A DNA stretch of 64,000 nt, from contig NC_134013.1 of NCBI RefSeq assembly GCF_040712315.1, positions 88,108,001 to 88,172,000 of the forward strand. The letters run 5' to 3'. The notes beneath the pieces are model-generated. The model was not told the origin of the DNA. It searched no databases and saw nothing but the letters and a program-made list of their open reading frames with translations. The DNA is from Castanea sativa. Its lineage: Eukaryota > Streptophyta > Magnoliopsida > Fagales > Fagaceae. Below are positions 37,830-50,288 of this stretch, one piece after another. Within the stretch, counting starts at the first letter, position 1. Each line of letters starts with the position of its first letter. Made by a program: the position numbers and the translations under genes.

Positions 37830-38793
37830 GAAATTACAGCCCATTAAATTGCAGGCAAATTGCACTTTTTTTGGGAAACTCTTTTTTGTTTTCCTGAGGA
37901 ATTGTCATGTTACTCATTTGAGCGGAATAAAATAAAGTTTCCATATATCTCTTTAATATAATTATTTTGGTTAGAGGTTTTGAAGACATAAACCTCATGG
38001 GTATCATGAGGCCCAAATCCTTAAGATCGGAAACAACAATTAAATTGCATTACAATACTTCGGATGACTTAGGATCAATTCACCTTCCTCTCTCTCTCTC
38101 AAATTTTTTTCACATTTCACTTTTTAAACTTTTACTTTTTACTTTTGTTAACTTTTTTTTTTTATTTAACAACAATTAGATTGCATTACATTACTTTAGT
38201 TCGGATACTCCATATATTTCTTTTCTTTTCTTCTCTTTTTTCTCTTTGTCGTGATATTAGTGCATTGAATAATAAAAAAAAAACTTCTATTAGAAATTAA
38301 TTGTAGAAACTAATAATTTATTCAATTAAAATAGTCCTGGGCCTTTATTTTGATCATCATCTGTCTTTTATTTGAATTATCAAAGTCGATAAACTCTCCT
38401 ATTTAATATTAATTGTAAACTTTTTTTTCTTTTTTATAAATGACATAGCTTCTTTTTTTTTTTTATCATATAACCAATATGGTTTGTAAAATTTATTTTA
38501 AGGCTATTGTGGATGAGAATTTAATTTGAAACATATGTATTTAGACTTAATTTATAATTGGATGAAAAGGGTTATTTATTATATACACCGGAGCAGAGTC
38601 ATAGATGACTCTGTCTCAATAAGAACGTCAATGTGTTCTAAAATTATGCATATGAAACCGAATGATGCCATCCCAAGGTGAGCTCACAAAACAATTCAAA
38701 AACCTCTATAATAGTATTTTTCGGACCTAAACTCTGAGTAAACATATTTTTCCAACCCATTCCAAACCTTAAAAAATGACATTGTATCCCAAA

Positions 38794-38796
<3 letters not shown>

Positions 38797-38871
<75 letters not shown>
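38797..38871. repeat. (TA)n(GA)n compound microsatellite
   Basis: A TA run followed directly by a GA run. A near-identical arrangement recurs at 39056-39117. Confidence 0.95.
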
Positions 38872-38874
<3 letters not shown>

Positions 38875-39054
38875 AAACTTAGATACAATTTAGTAGGTTC
38901 TCTAATTGAATTCAAACACTCAGTTGCATTGAATTTAATTATCCTTAGTTGACACTATTTATATTTCATTGGTCAATGCAATCATATGTTTAAATTTAGT
39001 TGGAAAATCTAATGTACAACACCTAAGATAAATTCTACCCCCAACACACACACA

Positions 39055-39055
<1 letters not shown>

Positions 39056-39117
<62 letters not shown>
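39056..39117. repeat. (TA)n(GA)n compound microsatellite, second copy
   Basis: Same order (TA then GA) as 38797-38871, about 250 bases downstream. Confidence 0.95.
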
Positions 39118-39118
<1 letters not shown>

Positions 39119-40601
39119 TAGTGTTTACTACCTGGCTAAGCATACCAAACTAACCTTATCAATTGCACCAAGTATGTAGAGGCTAGTCCCCTACTCGTAC
39201 TGTGTGGTCCGCTCAAGCTTATGGGGAGATAGTTGGTGTGGTGAGAAAACCTCCCCAAATTGGCCACACTGAATTGTGTATGCCCCTTAGCAATTCTATA
39301 TACATAAAAAATTTGATAACATTTTTCACAAAAATTGAGTTGGTGAGGTTTTATTGGTTCTCATTTGAGCCTACCATTGACACATTGACGTCATTTTTTC
39401 ATCTATCGTGAACAATCTGCTACATTGACAGCAATGAAAAGTTTTGTCAAATTTTGTGCATATAAAGGAGAAATATTTATTAAACCCAAACCATACATTA
39501 ACCCAATCTAAGAGCCGGGTTATTGGGTCATTGGTTCAACTAGTGGGTCACCGGTTGAACCTTATATAAAAAATAAAAATTTTATATACATAAGTTTTAG
39601 AAGTCATAAACTAAATATGAAAATTGATAAAAATAGGCATGCCTAAATTATTAATTAAAACTAAGTCTAAAAAAAAGCCACCTAATATATTTCAAACTCT
39701 AGGTCTCACAAGTAACATCACTAAAAAAATTGTAAAATTAAAGGATGTCATATTATATTATAGTAAAGTATTTGCTATGTAAAATCTTATCTTAATATTC
39801 GAGGAATAAAAGCATATCTTTCAATTTCATTAGTTGATCTAATCGATCTAATCCCATGGATTATGATATGAGCTAAAACTTGAAGCTCTATATTTATTGA
39901 GAAGTCAAACATCAATTTTATTATAAAACTTCTGTTTTCATTATCCTTTATATTAAAAAAAAAAAAAAAAAACCGCAATGAACCCATAAAAGTAATTTTA
40001 TTTAAATTTACAAAATCGGATAGGTCACAATTACATCATTTACCCATTCAAGTTGCACATATTGCAAGAAAACCTTTTACTAAGTTTTTTTTTTTTTTTT
40101 AAAAGAAGGTTTTACTAAGTTTTAATGGTTCAATTCATTCTCAAAAAAAAAAAAAAATAATGGTTCAATTAAACGACTGGACCGGCTAGGCACACTAAGT
40201 TGCTAGTTTGATTGGTTGGGTTGAGTTGAATTTAGGGAGTATTTGTTACTGTTGTTTAAACAACCGTTTTTGGTATTTAAATAATATTACACGTATTTTC
40301 ACACTTTTTTACCCACACGTATTTTCACAAAATAACAACATTAGTAGAAATCTTTTCCCAAGTGGGCTCTAATAACAAAAAATTATAAAACCAAATTGCC
40401 TAGAATTGCTCATGTACACGTGGCCAATCATCATCATCATCACCAATATATATCTCTGAAAGATCAGTGAACTCAGAAGTGATCCTATCATTACCCCCAG
40501 CCCCAGGTAACTTATTTATTAGTCAAAGTGTCAAACACTCAAACTCAAAACAAACGCCCAGGTTGTCTCAAAATCCAAAACTCTTTTAGCTCTCTCTCTC
40601 A

Positions 40602-43600
40602 ATGGAAGCCATGAAACCGTTAATGAAGCTTTGTATCGCAAAACTAAAGCAAGGGACGCTGCTATGGCTCGAGGGATTCAAAGAAGCATGTTGTCTTTAT
40701 CGCGTCGTCATTCTCTGCCTCAGGTCCCTTCTCTCTCTATCTCAATTTTTTTTTTTTAATATTCAATTACTGTCTATGGATTTGTTTCTTTCTTTTTTTG
40801 GAAAAAAAATATATTTTGGTGGCAGGTCGAGAAAGCTTTTGATCAGAACAGGGCAATGTTTTCTACTGAATGGTTTTATTTTCTTAGGAAGGTAAATTTC
40901 TTTGAGTCTCTTTATATACTTTAATTGTATAAAAGTTTTGATTTTGGGCATTTAATTCTTTCAGTTAGTTAGAAATTTCAATTGGGTTGGTTTCAATTTT
41001 TGTTTTTTAATACAATGGGTGATACTTTGTGCATAAAATAGAAGCTGAGCAATTGGGTTGTTTTTGTATTAACTATGGCACAAGAGTTATCATAAAGCTC
41101 CAAACTTGGATTAGTCTAAAGGACAGGATAAGTGGTAGTTGAGGAAAAATAATTATAATTTGGCCCAAACACATAGGTTTAAGCTTTTGGGCTAAGTAGT
41201 ATCTTATGTGCTATATTAAAGACTTGATTGGAGTCTCTCCAAGGTGTTATCGTATTCATGTCTTAGCCTGCATTTGTATTCTTGATTTTAGAGGTGTGAC
41301 TGGGTTTATGAGTTCCAAGTTCTAATGCCATTTCTTAAGAAGACTTTTTATTAAGAGAGAGAGAAGGGAGGGTGAAAGACAAGTATACATAAAGCATTGT
41401 TTGATAATAGATAATTGGGAGAGGGGGAATCTGAACCGTGGACGCCTCAGATGGAAACATCAGGAGATGCTAGTTGAGCTATAAGGCTCTTGGCTCAAGT
41501 ATACATAAGTATACTAGGAAATCCCACCCCCAAAAGAGTTTATACTAGAGATATCTGGGATTAGCAGTGTAGCTTTTATATAGGTTAAATCTTCCCTAAT
41601 TGTGATCCCTTCACAAGGTCTGTCCTTTCTTGTGCTGTAATGCCATCCCACGAGGTAAATGGCACTTGATCATGTCACTTAGGTGACAACTTCTATCTAA
41701 AGGGGGCAAGAAAATACACACAAAAAGCGGAAAAAGAAGAAGCAGCAATTGTCGGTCATAGGAAACTGAAAACTTATATTTTTAGGCTTATTAAATCCTA
41801 ATGACTCAATGCTCTAGCTTGATTACATGAATGACAACGCAGCAAACCCTTTTAACTTAAAAATGCTTTGGACACAAGCATTTAATAGCTGATGGAAAAT
41901 TCTATTAAAAATTCCTCATACTCTTTGACAAGAAATTTCATGTGTATTAGGAATTAAAATTTTCTCTCTAGGGGATTTCAATAATTAATAAATGCTTATT
42001 ATGTATAAAAAAATCTAACTAAAAATTGCTTTATATATTTTTGGGGGTGGAGGGTAGCCTCTAATAAGAAAGTTCTACTTGTTGCCTTCATATTTGTGTT
42101 ATTTTTTATAATTGGTATAATAAGTGGAAATTTATTTATCCGGTGGTTTCTAACTTTCTTTTCATATCCATTTCCAGTTATTTGAGCATTTTTTTCCCAA
42201 TTCCAATATACTGTGTTAGTTTATGTATTAATGCTTCTGTTGGTTGTAGCAGTGTATCATGCATGTTATGATCAAATAATTTAAATATCTTCAATATCTC
42301 TGTGCAGCATGATCGTCCTAAATTCTGTTGTCATCCCAATGCTCTTCTGGATATTACCTGATCAGTGCTCACAGATTGGTACTCAAGTACCATGCTCTTT
42401 TGGCGGCATTTTAAAATTGTATTCTGTCTTGCGGCTTGGACTGATACAACTCTTTTACGTAAGTGAAAGTAACATAATTATCATTTTATTCCCTTACTCA
42501 TGTAACTTTTGTAATGATCATTGCAGGAATGTAAACTGGTTGAGCATTTTGGATTGTATTTATTAAAAATTTTATATCAGGAAGCTGAATTAATTCATAT
42601 CATTCATAAAAGCAAAAGAGCACATATTGGAAACCCAAATCAAATGCCTATATTACTCATCAAACCCCAATTGAGATACCAATAGGCACAGTCCCATATA
42701 GGCTGCATGAGCCAGTTCAAATTTCTTTAAAGCCCACTCTTTAATGGTCAAATGAGTTTCTAGAAACATGTTTTCTTAGCTTTGGGCACATGAAAATAGA
42801 GTTCCCATGCAATATCTAGAGTCCCAACCTGAGGTTCTAATTGACTGGAATGACATGTTGCCTCACAGAAGAACTTTGAAAGAGGATTGGAATTCTCACT
42901 AATAATTTTATAAAGAATCATGATAATAATAATAAAAATAGAAAAGAAAAAAAAAAAAAAAAACGACCATGGTTGAGACAAATCACAGAAACTCAAGATT
43001 TTTTCAAGCTACCAAAATATATTTTGATCTTCATTGTTTTTTCCACTCTAGGTGTTTGTTAAAGGTTACATACAAAGTTGAAAGTGGCTGTAATTGTTGC
43101 ACAAAAACTATTCTTATTTTCTGATTGACAGACAAGTTTCTAACAAATTAAAATGACTACATCTGGACTTGATCATCAAAACTAACAAAACAAACTAGTC
43201 TAAGCCATCCCATTGGTTTCAGTGCTGACCTGACTTTTGCTGTCACACTTTTCTCTACTCTTGTGGATATTTCTCCTCCCTTTATAATTTTCTACCTTCT
43301 AATACATAGAGTTTCTTATAAAACTATAAAACCCTGCTTATCCGATGAATATATATATTCTCAGATATGATTATCATAGATTTATTGTGTTGCAAATTTC
43401 TAATGAGGCTATACACCCCCAACCCATTTCCGCTATTTTGAAAGAGAGTCATAGTATTCTTAAAGTTTGTTTTCCTTAATAAGGAGGTTAGAATAAAACA
43501 GCATATTGAAATATGCAGGTGATGACACCATATTTTTATCTGTAGCTTTTGTTTCCGTGTGAAAGAACTTATTTCACTTTCAACTTCTTCTGTGGCTTTC

Positions 43601-46600
43601 AGTGGCCCTGATCATTTTATGTAATTATTACTTGCAGGTCTTTTGGTTCTACCCATTATACATGTTCAGCTTAATTCTAAGCAGTCTCTGGTACTGTTTC
43701 CCTTGTCATGGCTATGTATTTTGCTTTATGTATATCTCTGATTGTTTCAGCTTGGTGCCTATAGCTATGAGTTGGACCTAGATAGGCCTCACCTTGCATC
43801 TTTGAATGTTTATGGTCATGCACTGTTATATGAACTGAATATAAATGTTTAATCTCATTACGAGGAATTTGGGATTTTGCTTGGTTTCTAATCACAACTT
43901 GTTTCATCATCAGTTGAGTAGAAAGAGAGAATTAGATTATCTGAGTTAATATTAGTTTCTCAGCCTAATTTTTTAATACCAAAGCAAGTTTCTTTCCCCC
44001 CTAATTCATTTTTCCCTAGGCATCCCCTCTAAGGCTTAATTAGTTGTCTTCCTTAATCCGAAACTGTACTATTCTTCATCCAGGTACAATGACATTGCCA
44101 AGTTTGGTTTTGCCGCAATGGGGAGATCTGGGTCCTCTGTAGTGGAACCATCAAGCCCAAGCGAGACATTGACTGCACAAAGTACAGCTCATACGGAAAG
44201 ACTAGCTGGCCTGGGCGGGTAAAACTCATATTAGTCACTGTTTAATGGTGTTTTAAATTTATTAATTACTGCTAATTGCAGGCACTTAATCACAAATAAC
44301 AAATGGATTGGTTTTTAAAATGGATTCTTTGCTGCCAATTGCAGGAACTTATTTACAAATCACAAATGTTTTACAATAAAATCTTAAAGATTTTTTTATT
44401 CTTGTTCAGTGTCATGGTTGGGATAGGAGAGCAGGTGTATTCAGTTCTTCTTTTGAGTTTTTTCTTCCTAGAGGTAAAACTATATCTTTACATCATTATA
44501 TTCTTTGTGTGTGCCTGTTTTTGTACATTTATTGCATGTCGATGAACTTGTTACTGCATTTTTTGTTTTGCAGTTCTTTAAGCATATTGTATCATTGGAA
44601 ATGCTTTTAATCTACAACAAATCATTTCAATTTGTTATCTCTTTACTTTTTGGGTTACAGACATGATAGTTTTTAAGAACTATATGCAGGTTTTTGCCAC
44701 AGGATTTATACCTTATGTAGGGAAAGTGATCAATTTCCTACTCCTGTCCTGGATGTATGCCTACTACTGTTTTGAGTATGTGATGCATTAAATCAGTTGT
44801 TCAATATCTTGTACTCGCATTTGGCTAGATAATTACTAATTAAGCTTTTGTACCTTTTAGATACAAATGGAATTTTTCTGAAGTGGCTTTGGACAGAAGA
44901 CTGGACTACTTTGAATCCAACTGGGCATTTTTTGCGGGTTTTGGTAAATTACTTTTCAGTCAAATCAATTGCTTAGTTTGATTTGCTTTAGTGCACCTTT
45001 TAGTTTCACATGGCAAAATATGTTGCTCAGGTACACCTGGGTTTTCTTATTTGCTTGCTTTATGGTTTCTGATATGAGAAACTCTTTGAGTACTGATCTT
45101 AGAAGCAAACCCCGAGTTCTTAGTCATGTGGCTTAATGGTTAGAAATTGAAGCTGACTAGATAACTGTATGCACCAGCTTCCACAATGCTGAGAAAGGAA
45201 GATTGAGTAGTTGAGTCAAGTGTTTGTAATGATGGTGTGCTTTAATCAAAATCTTATGTACTGGTTAATGTCATCAATACCAAGTATTGGGTATGAGGAA
45301 TCCAAGAATCTAATAAATTTTATACTTATCACTGTCTTCTGTAGTGAATTGCTGCATACCATGACTTAAATTATTGTGTATTGTAAGATATACTTAAGTC
45401 TTGAAAGACTCTCTAGTTAGCAATAAAAATATTTGAGGGTATATCAAAATGTGAAATATGAACTACCTAACGCATACATGTTTGTCCAACAGTATTATAA
45501 GTTATAACACATATATTTACTTCATATAACGTTTAAGTGAAATTTCTTTCCAAATGAACAGATCTTATTTGGTAAATTTGAGATGTGGATGGAATATGTA
45601 TACAAGGATCAGGAACTCTTTTAGATATATACGGATATATTCTTGATCTGTTGGTAACATCCATGTTAAATTTGACATGTGATTTAAATTATTTCAAAAG
45701 AATAAGCTTCAGAACACAGAGCTTTTCACCTGGCTAGGTCAGTCTCATAAATGATTTACCTATGAGATTCTGATGGTTAGTGAGGACTGAGGACATCATA
45801 CAGGTGTTTTGCAGTTTTATGAGATGTATATTGAATCTGACCCTGGTGGCCCTTTTCGCACAATGTTATTTCTCCTTCATGACTCATGAGCTGGAGGAGC
45901 AGTGATTGAAGAAGCATATTCTCGTTGTGTTAAAGGAGTGAGTGGCAGAGTTAAGGGAAAAAGGAAAATCTAAAAGTAATTTTTATATCAACTTCTAAGT
46001 TAATGTTTAGTGCATTACAAAGCAAATTAGATCTATGCATACAAAAAGTGATCTCGGTGGTGTCTCAAATTTCATTGTTTGCTCCAAACAATGCTGTGGG
46101 AACATAAGAGGTCCTACATACTTTCTGTTTGTTTTTCTTTCGCATGTTCAGGATTGTGGTCATTATTTTCCATAATCATCTTCCAGGAAGCCCCTGTGTT
46201 CTGGCTATTTTCTTCGTCTCACCTCTTGTGAGCTATGGGGTTATGGCTGTACTCTTTCCACTGGTACAATTCACTTTCCTTTTCTGTTAACTGTTAAATT
46301 GAAAGAATTTTCTTCTTTACTTAAGTTCAAATGTGCTTCTATATTTTCTTCATTAATGTGTGCGACTGCTGCGTTTTTCAGTTTGTTCTGGCTGCAACTT
46401 GCTCAGGTGCTGAGCAGGATATTTCTTTTCCAAGAAGACAATGGAGAGGTGTTGGATTGGGAAGGCTTCCAATATTTTACGCAGCTGACAGTTTATCGTA
46501 AGCTATCCTCTCTATCTGTCGTCTCTTTGCTCAAAAAAAGTTATGTTTTGATTTGTCATAGATACAATGGTCCAGTTCAGATACTATTTGAGCACCTCAT

Positions 46601-47634
46601 AATCACCTCCTATTTTGTGGGTCAATATAAATAGTTGCTATTGAGTCAATAGCAACCATTTATATCTTTTTCTTTTGGAAGTATAGAGTCTATAGACTTC
46701 CATTTTGCGGTTTACCTTTGATGTAAACAAGGCAACTAAATTAGAAAATTTTCTTTTGTCAGGTATCTTAGTCTTAGGCAATTTGGTGGGTAATTTCTGT
46801 CAGGCAGCTGCCCCCACCTCAAAGGAGCAAAATAATAAATTCTGAAAGTAGTGTGTGTATGTACAAAATTCTATAATAATCTTTATTTTCTGATGTGCTG
46901 TGGATGGAAGAAACCACTTTTATTTGGATAAGTTTGTCTTGTCAATGGAATTCTCCTCTGTTGAACTGATGGAACATTAGGAAATATATTCTAAAATACT
47001 GTGGGCTTTATAGAATTTCTTAGGCATAATTATCTTGATTCATTAGTATGGCACTGTTGACAAGAAATAATCCATCACCACTAGCATTGCAAGAAACAAT
47101 GCATAAATTATTTTAGGTATCTAAAAAGCCTAAACCTTCTCTTTCCTCCTGTCCACCTCTTCCCTTCTAGCATCATAATTAGTGGAAGATGCCAGATCTA
47201 AAGCTCTCTGGTACACCTGGTCAAAGGACCCAGACCTAGTTGTTTATCCCTTGGTCTCTCCCCTTTTCTCCAATTTTGTACTATTTCTGCATAACAGGTA
47301 CGTATCCTGTTCCTTGAATCCTTCCTTCAATCAGGACATCTGAAAATTTTCTGAAGCCTTGCATGTGCCTCAAAACCTAATCTGATCCTTCATTTCCCTT
47401 CAAATACGCCGTCCCTCTCTGCTTGCCACCTACTTTGGCCACCAGGTCAAGTCTAGATTGACTTATTTTGATAGCTTCCAATCAAGAGAGAGAGAGGGGA
47501 CAAAGACCTTACTTTTTAAAAAAGTGATCGTATAGTAGATTTGCCATATGGCCCATTCATCTAATGACTGGTCTGAGAACCCTTTAATTGACCCAATTAT
47601 AAGCCAGGCTTGAGTGGCTCAATCCATTTTTGAG

Positions 47635-47666
<32 letters not shown>

Positions 47667-48303
47667 TCAATACTATTCTTCAGTATAGTATTTATGGCTT
47701 GGATAGAATAAAATAGAAAACAAAATTAAAGTAGATCTACCAACACAACTAAAAGAACAGTCCTTTCAAACTAAAAAGAAAGTGTTCCTACCAAGTAACT
47801 GTTCTACAAATACCGAAGCTCTAGGTACTCTGTTGCTTGATTCTTCTTCTTTAATTATGGTAATATTACTCAAAAACTTCTATACTTGCTAATATGGGTC
47901 AAGTTTTGGCCTGGGCCAATTATTCCTGGAAGCTTATAATTCTCATTTTAGATATGGCATGTGTTATTTAAGAAAATAAATAGAATTACCTGGGAAAACA
48001 TTGATTTTTGAGATACAAAAGACTATAGTTTTAGACTAGTGAGAATGTGCTGAAAGATCATATATCTGCAAAGTACATGATGGAATTCATGCTATTATCT
48101 TGTTCATAGTGCAACGAGATTCGTTCTCATTGATGTGATATTCTGTAGTGCTTCAAAAAGGAAATATGGCATGGTTTGGATCTTTATATTATGAGACCAA
48201 TGTTTTCCGTATGTCTTGATTGGCCTTGTTCTGCAGGCTGCGGGTGTTGTCTCTCTTGCCTTTGGAACCTCAAGACAAGGCTCAAGAAATTAAGGCACAT
48301 TAA
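40602..48303 (+). CDS. EI24: EI24-homologue membrane protein
   Basis: EI24/EPG-4 proteins are multi-pass ER membrane proteins linked in animals to autophagy and apoptosis; the plant role is little known. Eleven exons: 40602-40723, 40826-40891, 42308-42458, 43638-43690, 44084-44218, 44410-44473, 44690-44775, 44861-44943, 46187-46263, 46382-46497 and 48237-48303. All use GT-AG and join in frame to 339 residues. Diagnostic blocks are 'WLEGFKEACCLYRVVILCLR', 'RTGQCFLLNGFIFLGS', 'FWFYPLYMFSLILSSLWYND', 'VMVGIGEQVYSVLLLSFFFL', 'GFIPYVGKVINFLLLSWMYA' and 'CVLAIFFVSPLVSYGVMAVL'. Several of these are transmembrane segments; the Ser/Thr-rich stretch at about 140-165 is a loop. Exon 9 must start at 46187 rather than at the nearer AG at 46151, since only that keeps the conserved FGSPCVLA reading. 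The 3' region to about 48700 is likely UTR. Confidence 0.93.
41393..41495 (-). mobile_element. Short SINE with 13-bp target duplication in EI24 intron 2
   Basis: On the minus strand the element reads AGCCAAGAGCC, an A-box-like TAGCTCAACTAGC, a B-box-like GGTTCAGATTCCCC, then about 30 bases to the end. It is flanked on both sides by CAAGTATACATAA (41380-41392 and 41496-41508). At 103 bases it is short for a plant SINE but looks full-length given the exact duplications. Confidence 0.75.
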
Positions 48304-48939
48304 GAAGTTCTGGCCTAATGCTAAGACAATTTATGAACAGTAAGTTTTACTGTTGATATCTGAAGAAATTTCCTTATATAGAATGTGTTCTAATGTATGT
48401 TTTAACTTGCCATTCAGAAAAATAGTGAACCAAAGTCAAGAGGAAACTTTGATGGAGGCATGCTGTGATGCTGATGCAAATTGCTCATCTAACTTGCGTA
48501 TAGAGGGGGAAAAGACTAATCAAAATGCCCAATAGCTGGTTCTCTCCAAAGTTTACTCCAAGAGGATAGCTGGATTCCATGATTTCATTTTGTTATGGTG
48601 TGACAGGATACAGATAATGTTGTCTAATGTGTATATTAAGTATAAACTAAGCATGGAAATTTGAGGTAAAGCATAGGAGAAGCATAGAGGTGTAATAATT
48701 AATTCTGTATCTTGTGTATATTAGCTTTCATATGTACAGTAATTAAATCACGAAAAAAATCATTCAATGATAGCTATTGATGGCCGAATTGCAATTCTGC
48801 CACTATACAGGGTGTTATGACCATTGCTTTCTCATTGCAATTATCTTTGTTTTCAGATAGCTCAAGAGAGATGAAGTCCACAATTGTCAAATAGGGAACT
48901 TGTGTTCAAATCTTGCCTATTTCAAAAAACCAATTAGCT

Positions 48940-49150
48940 TGCATTTGGATATTACGTCCACAGTTTCACGCTTTATTTTTATTTTTTAGTTTTAGTGGGT
49001 ACTTTGCACTGTTTACAGGACTTACAAACTTTTTTTTTCAACAAAATTTTCATTAAAAATGGGTCAAACGATACCATTCACACAATTAAAAATTATTTTG
49101 TTACAGTGTTTTCAGTTTTCAGCAAAATAAGGGATATCCAAACACACATT
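48940..49150. repeat. Repeat family R2, copy with GCATTTGGAT / ATCCAAACAC ends
   Basis: Starts GCATTTGGAT and ends ATCCAAACACAC. The body 'CACTGTTTACAGGACTTACA', 'CATTAAAAATGGGTC' and 'CAGTGTTTTCAGTTTTCAGC' is shared with 50020-50288, and in more diverged form with 35846-36060. A small non-autonomous inverted-end element is likely. Confidence 0.65.
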
Positions 49151-49639
49151 TAATGTATTGGGTTGATGACAAAAATAATAATAATTATCATGAAGTGAAG
49201 CTATAAGTACATCCTCAGTTTGGTAGGAAGTTTCCATTTGCCAAGATTGAAAATTCCATGTCTCTAAATAGAAACACCCTCTTAATCATCTGATTCTCCT
49301 TCAAGAGTCTGGGGTTGGTGCAAAGTGTCAATTACTTTGGGAGTAGGGATTTACAATGACATTTAAAAAAAATATGGTATAACAATGGGCTTACACCAAA
49401 TCTTTTGGGTGTTTCTGTAACCTACCTTAACAACAAATAACTAAATAAATAATTCAAATTCAAGTTTGTAACAAATATAATCATAGTTTTTTACCAAATT
49501 TTATAAAATAGTCATATACCAAACGATATATATTTATATATATAAAAACACTAATTAGCCGGCCACATATTTACCAATTAATAATTGAAAAGGTTTAAAG
49601 ACAACTTTTATGTCACAATTTTAAAATGATTTTTTTTTT

Positions 49640-49793
49640 TAAAAGTTTTAACCTATAATATTCATTTCTGATGATAGATTTTTATCATCAGACCAATATA
49701 TTAATCGATTTTTGATGTAAACGAGGATTAAACTCTAAATCTCTTATGCAACTATCAAAAATTTTACCAATTGAACTAAGAAAAACCTACCAA
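49640..49793 (-). mobile_element. SINE remnant (family also at 61441-61600)
   Basis: On the minus strand 'GTTCAATTGGTAAAATTTTT', 'GATAGTTGCATAAGAGATTT' and 'TCTGATGATAAAAATC' match the second copy at 61441-61600 in the same order. The first part resembles a tRNA-type promoter A box. Diverged. Confidence 0.55.
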
Positions 49794-50019
49794 TATTAAA
49801 ATAATTATTTGTGAGTAAAAGAGAAAGCTATAAGTCCATGCGAAAATAAATTATATATCACTCATAAATCATAATCGATTATTACATCAAGTTGTGACAA
49901 ATAGCGTAGTCGCAGAATAACGCGGTCAATAATTTAACATCCAAAAGATTAAAAAATAAAAAAAGAATCTTGAAAAGTGAGGGCAAAGATTTAGAGAGGG
50001 AATGAAGGTGTATGTATAG

Positions 50020-50288
50020 GTGCGGTTTGGATTCAGCGTCCACGTTTTGCGTCCAAGTTTTGCCTTTTTTTTTTTTTTTTTTTTTCCTCCAGCCGCAAGT
50101 GTTGACCCAATTTTCTGTGAACAGTGCATTCGTGCACTGTTTACGGACCCACAAATTTCACTTTTCAGCAACTTTTTCATTAAAAATGGGTCCCGCGGTA
50201 CTATTCACACATTTTAAAATTATTTTACTACAGTGTTTTCAGTTTTCAGTTTTCAGTTTTCAGCAATAAGTTCTATCCAAACAGACCC
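50020..50288. repeat. Repeat family R2, second copy
   Basis: Starts GTGCGGTTTGGAT and ends ATCCAAACAGACCC. Contains 'CACTGTTTACGGACCCACAA', 'CATTAAAAATGGGTCC' and four tandem GTTTTCA units near 50229-50257. ORFs here are artefacts. Confidence 0.65.

Larger units (their letters stand above)
37830..40601. other. Intergenic before EI24, with microsatellites and diverged repeats
   Basis: No supported gene. Two compound (TA)n(GA)n tracts lie at 38797-38871 and 39056-39117. About 39476-40220 resembles a diverged DNA transposon, with motifs 'GGGTTATTGGGTCATTGGTTC' at one side and 'ACTGGACCGGCTAGG' at the other, but I could not fix its ends. The EI24 promoter must lie near 40390-40601. Confidence 0.45.

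Noticed and set aside
48353..48535. 60-residue ORF just after EI24 as an alternative last exon
   Set aside because: The stop at 48301-48303 completes the expected C-terminus in frame, and this ORF has no family pattern; 3' UTR is simpler.
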